Source of the DNA: CAZTGZ01 sp044339595 | Lineage (GTDB): Bacteria; Bacteroidota; Bacteroidia; NS11-12g; UBA9320 | NCBI GenBank assembly: GCA_044339595.1 | Contig: JBIIVF010000034.1 | Span: forward strand, 1 to 20,085 | DNA length: 20,085 bases | Direction: 5' to 3' | Part shown: positions 14,824-20,085 of the stretch, piece after piece | Position numbering within the stretch: position 1 is the first letter of the stretch | How the letters are laid out: each line of letters begins with the position of its first letter | Notes under the pieces: generated by a model | What the model was told of the DNA's origin: nothing | Database searches by the model: none | The model's input: only the letters and a program-made list of their open reading frames with translations | Position numbers and translations under genes: made by a program

Positions 14824-15663
14824 ATGCAGCTCAAAACAATCCATGCCGGTAATTTTAAACTCGATGGAGGGGCGATGTTTGGCGTAGTTCCAAAGTTGAT
14901 TTGGAATAAACTCAATCCAGCCGATGAAAGCAATCTCTGCAATTGGGCGATGCGCTGTTTGCTGGTCGAAGATGGCAATCGAATCGTATTGATTGACAAT
15001 GGAATCGGCGATAAACAAGCGCAGAAGTTTTTTGGTTATTATCATCTGAATGGTGAAGATACCCTCGAAAAATCGTTGAATGCTGCCGGCGTTGATTTTT
15101 CAGACATTACGGATGTGGTGCTGACCCATTTGCATTTCGATCATTGTGGTGGAAGTCTCAAGTGGAATAATGGCAAGACGTATCTTCAACCCACCTTTCC
15201 GAATGCGACCTATTGGAGTCATGCAGATCATTGGCAACATGCCATGAATCCGAATGCCCGTGAAAAACCCTCTTTTCTCAAAGAAAATTTTGAACCCCTT
15301 TCTTTATCCGGCCAACTCAAGATGGTGGAACCGGATGGCATCATCACCGAAAACATAAAGGTTCGCGTGGTGGATGGTCATACCGAACGCATGATGTGCC
15401 CACAGATTCAATGGGGCGACAAAACAATGATTTATCTGGCCGATTTAATCCCATCCACCGGACATGTTCCTGTAAATTATGTGATGGCGTATGATATTCG
15501 CCCTTTAGACACCATGCGTGAAAAGGAGTTATTGCTGGCAGAAGCAGTTCAGAATGAATATATTCTCTTTTTTGAGCACGACTTGAACCACGAATGTGGT
15601 TTGGTGATGGAAACAGAAAAAGGTTTTAAATTAGATCAAACTTTCAAATTAACAGATTTATAA
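14824..15663 (+). CDS. Lactonase-like MBL-fold metallohydrolase
   Basis: The 279-residue protein starts at the ATG at 14824, 4 bp after the Kazal gene; the longer in-frame start overlaps that gene and adds no family sequence. Metal ligands are H102, H104, D106 and H107 (LTHLHFDHCGG), H186 (VDGHTERM), D207 (YLADLIPS) and probably H252 (FFEHDLNHE). The N-terminus (LDGGAMFGVVPKLIWNKLNPADESN, then LLVEDGNRIVLIDNGIGDK) is typical of the group that includes N-acyl homoserine lactonases and many enzymes of unknown substrate. Quorum quenching is therefore possible but not shown. The next gene begins 1 bp after the stop. Confidence 0.9.
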   Translation: MQLKTIHAGNFKLDGGAMFGVVPKLIWNKLNPADESNLCNWAMRCLLVEDGNRIVLIDNGIGDKQAQKFFGYYHLNGEDTLEKSLNAAGVDFSDITDVVLTHLHFDHCGGSLKWNNGKTYLQPTFPNATYWSHADHWQHAMNPNAREKPSFLKENFEPLSLSGQLKMVEPDGIITENIKVRVVDGHTERMMCPQIQWGDKTMIYLADLIPSTGHVPVNYVMAYDIRPLDTMREKELLLAEAVQNEYILFFEHDLNHECGLVMETEKGFKLDQTFKLTDL

Positions 15664-15664
15664 T

Positions 15665-16399
15665 ATGGATTTTTCAATTTTTGCTACCTCCGAAGCGTGG
15701 ATAAGTTTGTTAACCCTATCGCTGCTCGAAATTGTGCTCGGCATTGACAACATCATCTTTATCAGCATCATAACCGGCAAGCTCAAAAAAGAGGATCAAA
15801 GGAAAGGACGTCTCACCGGTTTGGCCTTGGCCTTGACAATGCGCATGGTTTTGTTGATGGGTATTGCCTATATAGCTTCAATGACTACCCCATTGATTAG
15901 TTTCATGGGGGTTGCCTTATCCGGTCGTGATTTAATTTTATTGGGAGGAGGTTTGTTTCTGATTTACAAGAGCACCGTTGAAATTCACGAAAAAATAGAA
16001 CCCAAAGAAACCCATACCAAAGAGACCAAAGCCAAGACTTACAAGTCTGCCGTATTGCAAATTGTATTGATTGACCTGGTATTTTCCTTTGATTCGATAT
16101 TAACCGCCATTGGCTTGGTAAAAGATGTGTTTATCATGATTTTAGCGGTGGTTATTTCAATGTTGGTGATGATGGTATTCAGCAAGGCGATTGCCGATTT
16201 TATCAATAATCGCCCAACCTTAAAGGTCTTGGCATTGAGCTTTTTAATTATGATCGGGTTTATGCTGGTATTTGAATCGTTGCATTCTATCCATCATCAG
16301 GAAATTCCCAAAGGTTATGCTTATTTCGCCATGGCTTTCGCCTTTTTGGTGGAATTGCTTAATCTTCGATTGAGGCCCAAAAGTTTGCCTAAAGGTTAG
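15665..16399 (+). CDS. TerC/Alx-family integral membrane protein
   Basis: The 244-residue protein has about seven membrane helices. It carries the TerC hallmark acidic residues inside the membrane: E22 and D28 in SLLEIVLGIDNIIFISI, and D137 and D143 in LIDLVFSFDSILTAIGL. The loop around residues 108-127 is lysine- and glutamate-rich (EKIEPKETHTKETKAK). Family members are linked to metal ion export (manganese), tellurite resistance, and metal loading of exported proteins. Coupling with two metalloprotein-like or secreted products upstream is suggestive but unproven. The start lies 1 bp after the metallohydrolase stop. No hairpin terminator is seen in the 73 bp to the convergent gene. Confidence 0.93.
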   Translation: MDFSIFATSEAWISLLTLSLLEIVLGIDNIIFISIITGKLKKEDQRKGRLTGLALALTMRMVLLMGIAYIASMTTPLISFMGVALSGRDLILLGGGLFLIYKSTVEIHEKIEPKETHTKETKAKTYKSAVLQIVLIDLVFSFDSILTAIGLVKDVFIMILAVVISMLVMMVFSKAIADFINNRPTLKVLALSFLIMIGFMLVFESLHSIHHQEIPKGYAYFAMAFAFLVELLNLRLRPKSLPKG

Positions 16400-16472
16400 G
16401 GTCTAATCATTTTATTTACTTGGTTTTAGGATCGATTTGGGTTTGAATTGCCCTTTTGAGCTTCTTGCCTCG

Positions 16473-17852
16473 CTAAATCTGCTCAAAGTGACAAGTAAAA
16501 TGCCTTAAAAACAAGGGCTCATGGGTGATGCGATATCCTCGCACCTGATCCTTATTTTTCAAGAGCGTCTCGAATACTTCAATTACAAATTCGATGTGAC
16601 TTTGCGTGTAAACCCTTCGCGGAATGGCCAATCGCACCAAATCCATGGGGGCAGGTATGAGTTTGCCGTTTTCATCGTATTTGCCAAACATCACAGAACC
16701 GATTTCTACGCTCCTGATACCGCCCGCTTTGTATAATTCGCAAACAAGGGCTTGTCCGGGGTATTGATCTACCGGGATGTGGCTATAAAAACTTCTGGCA
16801 TCAATATATACAGCATGTCCGCCGATGGGCCTCAGCAATGGAATCCCCATAACATGCAGTCTATCTCCCAGGTAAGCCGTACTGCGGATTCGGTAATGCA
16901 AATAATCCGGTTCAAATACCTCCCTTAAACCAATGGCTAACGCTTCCATGTCTCTGCCCGACAAGCCGCCATAAGTGGTGAAACCTTCCGTAATGATCAA
17001 AAGATTTTTGCAGGCATCGTTTAGTTCCTGATTCTTCAATGCCAAAAAACCTCCCATATTCACCAAGGCGTCTTTTTTGGCACTCATGATGGCGCCATCG
17101 CACAAACGAAACATTTCTTGTGCAATTTCCCGGTAGGTTTTGCCTTTTTCGGTTGACTCCCGATCCACCACGAAGTAGGAGTTTTCGGCAATCCGACAAC
17201 AATCAAGTACATAAAGAATTCCGTTCTTTTTGCATATTTCGCTGACCTCCCGGGCATTGGCCATGCTTACCGGTTGTCCGCCACCGCTGTTGTTGGTCAC
17301 GGTCAGAATAACTGCGCCAATATTTTTGGAGCCTTTTTCTTCAATCAGATCTCGCAACTTCTCACAGTCCAGATTGCCCTTAAAAGGATGTTCCAACGAA
17401 GGAATGGTACCTTCATAAATCGGAATGTCTATGGCTTCTGCTCCGGAGAATTCAATGTTCGCGCGGGTAGTATCGAAATGGGTATTGCTGATAAAAGTTT
17501 TTCCTTTTCCTCCTAAATATCCATATAAAATCCGCTCGGCAGCCCTTCCCTGATGGGTAGGAAGCACAAATTCAAATCCGGTAAGGTCCTTAATTTCGGC
17601 TTCCATTTTTTTCCAACTGATGGCGCCTGCATACGACTCATCCCCCTGAATCATACCCGCCCATTGGGCACTGCTCATGGCCGATGTTCCGCTGTCAGTC
17701 AGAAAATCGATCATTACATCCTGAGCATCGAGCAAAAAAGGGTTAAAGTGCGCTTCCTTCAAACGATCGATACGATCAGGCTCAGAGGTGATCCGGATGG
17801 GCTCGGTCATTTTAATTTTAAAGGGTTCGATGATGGTTTTAAAGGGCCACAT
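16473..17852 (-). CDS. tnaA: Tryptophanase
   Basis: This PLP enzyme splits L-tryptophan into indole, pyruvate and ammonia. It has 459 residues, close to the 471 of the E. coli enzyme. The beginning (IEPFKIKMTEPIR) aligns with the E. coli start, supporting the chosen ATG. K260 in MSAKKDALVNMGGF holds PLP, and D217 and R220 in LDCCR contact the cofactor. Four positions separate it from tyrosine phenol-lyase: FDTT (D127, not Thr), SVEIG (V382 and I384, not Met and Arg), and LRHF (H451, not Phe). All four are tryptophanase-like. Indole is also a signal in many bacteria. The gene is divergent from the malic enzyme across a 128-bp spacer with a long imperfect palindrome. No leader peptide like tnaC was seen. 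Confidence 0.92.
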   Translation of the reverse strand: MWPFKTIIEPFKIKMTEPIRITSEPDRIDRLKEAHFNPFLLDAQDVMIDFLTDSGTSAMSSAQWAGMIQGDESYAGAISWKKMEAEIKDLTGFEFVLPTHQGRAAERILYGYLGGKGKTFISNTHFDTTRANIEFSGAEAIDIPIYEGTIPSLEHPFKGNLDCEKLRDLIEEKGSKNIGAVILTVTNNSGGGQPVSMANAREVSEICKKNGILYVLDCCRIAENSYFVVDRESTEKGKTYREIAQEMFRLCDGAIMSAKKDALVNMGGFLALKNQELNDACKNLLIITEGFTTYGGLSGRDMEALAIGLREVFEPDYLHYRIRSTAYLGDRLHVMGIPLLRPIGGHAVYIDARSFYSHIPVDQYPGQALVCELYKAGGIRSVEIGSVMFGKYDENGKLIPAPMDLVRLAIPRRVYTQSHIEFVIEVFETLLKNKDQVRGYRITHEPLFLRHFTCHFEQI

Positions 17853-17894
17853 ATTTCAATTTTGCGCGAAATACGTTCAAAGAAGAATCAAGGA

Positions 17895-17927
17895 ATATGA
17901 TATTCGTCAACTTTGAAAATATCATAT
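17895..17927. promoter_or_regulatory. 33-bp imperfect palindrome between tnaA and the malic enzyme gene
   Basis: ATATGATATT (17895-17904) and AATATCATAT (17918-17927) are exact reverse complements. Inside them TCAA (17907-17910) pairs with TTGA (17913-17916). The right arm is followed by another ATATC, so ATATC occurs three times in a row at 5-bp spacing (17919-17933). It is a good operator candidate for a dimeric regulator acting on one or both divergent genes. Confidence 0.5.
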
Positions 17928-17954
17928 CATATCCTAAAGCCCCTGATTTTGGCA

Positions 17955-17962
17955 TAAATTTG
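17955..17962 (+). promoter_or_regulatory. Likely -7 element of the malic enzyme gene
   Basis: TAAATTTG matches TAnnTTTG exactly and ends 18 bp before the ATG at 17981. No TTG lies at 17-23 bp upstream, where the palindrome region ends instead, so the promoter may need an activator. Confidence 0.45.
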
Positions 17963-17980
17963 CACCCTTATATTGAAAGC

Positions 17981-20085
17981 ATGTCAGAGAATAATAAATT
18001 GGATGCCTTATTGTACCACAGTCAGGGCAGACCGGGTAAAATTGAAGTAGTACCCACTAAGCCAACCCAAACGCAGAGAGATTTAAGCTTGGCCTATTCA
18101 CCGGGGGTTGCAGAACCGTGTTTGAAGATTTATGAAAATCCGGAAGATGTCTACGCCTATACCGCCAAAGGGAATTTAGTAGCTGTAATTTCTAACGGAA
18201 CCGCTGTATTGGGCTTAGGCGATTTAGGGCCGGAAGCATCGAAGCCGGTGATGGAAGGGAAAGGGGTACTTTTCAAAATCTTTGCCGACATTGATGTTTT
18301 TGACCTCGAGTTAAATTGCAAAACCGTAGACGAATTTGTTCAAGTAGTAAAAGCACTCGAACCTACTTTCGGCGGTATCAACCTGGAAGATATTAAGGCT
18401 CCTGAAAGTTTTGATATCGAAACCCGTTTGAAAGAAGAGCTGAATATCCCCATCATGCACGACGATCAGCACGGCACTGCCATTATATCGGGTGCAGCGT
18501 TGCTGAATGCCCTGCGTATCGTCAACAAAGATATTGGTTCTGTAAAGATGGTCATTAATGGTGCCGGAGCCAGTGCGATTGCTTGTGGCAAACTATTCGT
18601 TTCGTTGGGTGTGAAACGCGAAAATATTTTGATGTGCGACAGCAAAGGGGTCATCTCTAACAAAAGGGATAACCTCGATCAGCACAAAGGCTTTTTTGCA
18701 CGAGAAACGGACCTGGAAACCTTGGATCAAGCCATGGTTGGAGCAGATGTATTTGTAGGTCTTTCAAAAGGGGATGTGGTTACACCGGAAATGCTCATTT
18801 CTATGGCGCCTGAAGCCATTATATTTGCCATGGCCAATCCTGACCCGGAGATTCCATATGAATTGGCTAAAGCCACCCGTGATGATATCATATTAGCTAC
18901 CGGTAGAAGTGATCATCCTAATCAGGTAAACAATGTTTTGGGTTTCCCTTTTATATTCAGAGGTGCTTTGGATGTTCGGGCTACTGCCATCAATGAAGAA
19001 ATGAAGCTTGCCGCAGTTCGGGCTATAGCTGATTTGGCAATGGAACCGGTACCGGAAGAAGTGAATTTGGCTTATGGTCATGAAAAACTTGTATTTGGTA
19101 AAGATTATATCATCCCAAAACCGATTGACCCTCGTTTGATTACGGCGGTGGCTCCTGCTGTGGCCAAAGCGGCTATAGATAGCGGCGTGGCGAGAATGCC
19201 GATTACGGATTGGGAAGAATACAAGGCAATTCTCCTTAAACGCCTTGGACTCGACAATAAATTTGTTCGGCGCATCATGCGTCAAGCGAGCAAGGATCTT
19301 CAAAAAGTGGTCTTTGCTGAAGCGGATAAATACAAAATTCTGAAAGCCGCACAGATTGTGGCAGAGGAAGGTACTGCAACACCGATATTACTGGGTAAAA
19401 AGGCAGACATCCGCAAAATGATGGAAGAAAATAACATTTTGCTTCCCGGGGTTGAGATCATTGACTTGGATGATGAACATGATCGCAAAGAAAAATTTGC
19501 CGATTTGTTATTTGCCAAGCGCAGCAGAAAGGGCATGACCCGTTATGATGCGAGAAAATTGATGAATGACCGAAATTATTTCGGCACGATGATGATCGAA
19601 TCCGGTGAAGCCGATGCTTTTATCAGTGGTTTGACCAGAAATTATCCGAATACCATTCGTCCGGCATTACAAATTATTGGTAGACAAGAGGACTACAATC
19701 GGGTTGCCGGGATGTATATCATCATGACCAAAAAAGGTCCAATGTTCTTTGCAGATACAACGGTGAATATATCTCCGGATTGGAAGGGTTTGGTTGAGAT
19801 CACCGTTATGACTTACCAAAAAGTGAAACAACTGCAGGTTGAACCGAGAATTGCGATGTTGTCGTACACCAATTTTGGATCGGCACAGGGCGAGATACCG
19901 GAGAAAGTTCAAAAGGCAGTGGCCTATTTGCATGAGCATCATCCTGAAATAATTGTTGATGGAGATCTTCAAGCTAATTTTGCGTTGGATGCCGAGTTAA
20001 GACAAGAAAATTTCCCTTTCAGTAAATTGGGTGATCAACCTGCCAATACCTTTATTTTTCCGGATTTGGCTTCTGGTAATATTAC
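17981..20085 (+). CDS. maeB: NADP-dependent malic enzyme with phosphotransacetylase-like tail (incomplete)
   Basis: The reading frame is open from ATG 17981 to the window end, 701 residues, and lacks its last 50 or so. Malic enzyme decarboxylates malate to pyruvate, giving NADPH for biosynthesis. The N-terminal catalytic part has LAYSPGVAEPCLKI, LGLGDLGPEASKPVMEGK, DIKAPESFDIE and MHDDQHGTA (from D161). A nucleotide-binding NGAGASAIACG begins at N193, followed by MANPDPEI and ATGRSDHPNQVNN. From about residue 428 a phosphotransacetylase-like domain begins (KVVFAEADKYKILKAAQIVAEEG), including FISGLTRNYPNTIRPALQIIG. In MaeB this domain is regulatory, not catalytic; acetyl-CoA binding is known for relatives. 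The two-domain layout is standard for the MaeB type. Confidence 0.95.
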   Translation, partial: MSENNKLDALLYHSQGRPGKIEVVPTKPTQTQRDLSLAYSPGVAEPCLKIYENPEDVYAYTAKGNLVAVISNGTAVLGLGDLGPEASKPVMEGKGVLFKIFADIDVFDLELNCKTVDEFVQVVKALEPTFGGINLEDIKAPESFDIETRLKEELNIPIMHDDQHGTAIISGAALLNALRIVNKDIGSVKMVINGAGASAIACGKLFVSLGVKRENILMCDSKGVISNKRDNLDQHKGFFARETDLETLDQAMVGADVFVGLSKGDVVTPEMLISMAPEAIIFAMANPDPEIPYELAKATRDDIILATGRSDHPNQVNNVLGFPFIFRGALDVRATAINEEMKLAAVRAIADLAMEPVPEEVNLAYGHEKLVFGKDYIIPKPIDPRLITAVAPAVAKAAIDSGVARMPITDWEEYKAILLKRLGLDNKFVRRIMRQASKDLQKVVFAEADKYKILKAAQIVAEEGTATPILLGKKADIRKMMEENNILLPGVEIIDLDDEHDRKEKFADLLFAKRSRKGMTRYDARKLMNDRNYFGTMMIESGEADAFISGLTRNYPNTIRPALQIIGRQEDYNRVAGMYIIMTKKGPMFFADTTVNISPDWKGLVEITVMTYQKVKQLQVEPRIAMLSYTNFGSAQGEIPEKVQKAVAYLHEHHPEIIVDGDLQANFALDAELRQENFPFSKLGDQPANTFIFPDLASGNI

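Noticed and set aside
16473..17852. Naming the gene tyrosine phenol-lyase
   Set aside because: The lyase-specific Thr, Met, Arg and Phe are replaced by the tryptophanase Asp, Val, Ile and His.
18466..19972. Minus-strand reading frames opposite the malic enzyme
   Set aside because: The plus-strand frame has continuous malic enzyme and phosphotransacetylase-like motifs through this region.

Overview
The window looks like a chromosomal piece of an aquatic Bacteroidota (Flavobacteriia/Sphingobacteriia/Saprospiria-type) bacterium. The evidence is: type IX secretion system (T9SS) genes, at least two secreted proteins ending in T9SS sorting domains, promoters that fit the Bacteroidota TTG/TAnnTTTG consensus instead of the usual -35/-10, A-rich leaders without Shine-Dalgarno sequences, and a flavobacterial-type proteorhodopsin. 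No insertion sequence, tRNA, rRNA, CRISPR array or phage gene is visible.

Layout. (1) Positions 1-1808: the 3' end of a porU-like sortase gene, then porV and a good intrinsic terminator. (2) 1849-3571: a GbsR/MarR-type regulator followed by three small membrane proteins, the first two apparently diverged copies of each other. (3) 3572-5028: a loosely packed region with a CrtA/DUF3291-like small protein, two overlapping tiny membrane proteins and a 310-bp non-coding stretch. (4) 5029-5804: a green-type proton-pumping proteorhodopsin, preceded by a run of 19 A and followed by a terminator. (5) 5933-7963, minus strand: dihydrolipoyl dehydrogenase and a glyoxalase-II-like metallohydrolase, 3 bp apart. 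(6) 8032-12945: a 1637-residue secreted subtilisin with eight Ig-like repeats and a T9SS tail. (7) 13060-16399: a compact four-gene run of serS, a Kazal-domain secreted protein, a lactonase-like metallohydrolase and terC. (8) 16473-20085: tryptophanase (minus strand) divergent from a malic enzyme that runs off the window.

How they fit together. PorU and PorV belong to the machinery that exports and surface-attaches cargo such as the subtilisin and the Kazal protein encoded here, suggesting extracellular protein degradation. Tryptophanase makes pyruvate from tryptophan, malic enzyme interconverts malate and pyruvate, and dihydrolipoyl dehydrogenase serves pyruvate/2-oxoglutarate oxidation, so the catabolic genes suit growth on protein. 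The rhodopsin would add light-driven proton export. No known retinal or carotenoid biosynthesis gene (blh, crtEBIY) is in the window; the CrtA-like protein is the only possible carotenoid link.

The most interesting parts are the rhodopsin (proton-pump residues D80/T84/E91, green-tuning M88, and a helix-E glycine where a carotenoid antenna could dock) with its unusual 5' region, the uncharacterised regulator-plus-three-membrane-protein cluster, and two near-palindromes in divergent promoter regions.
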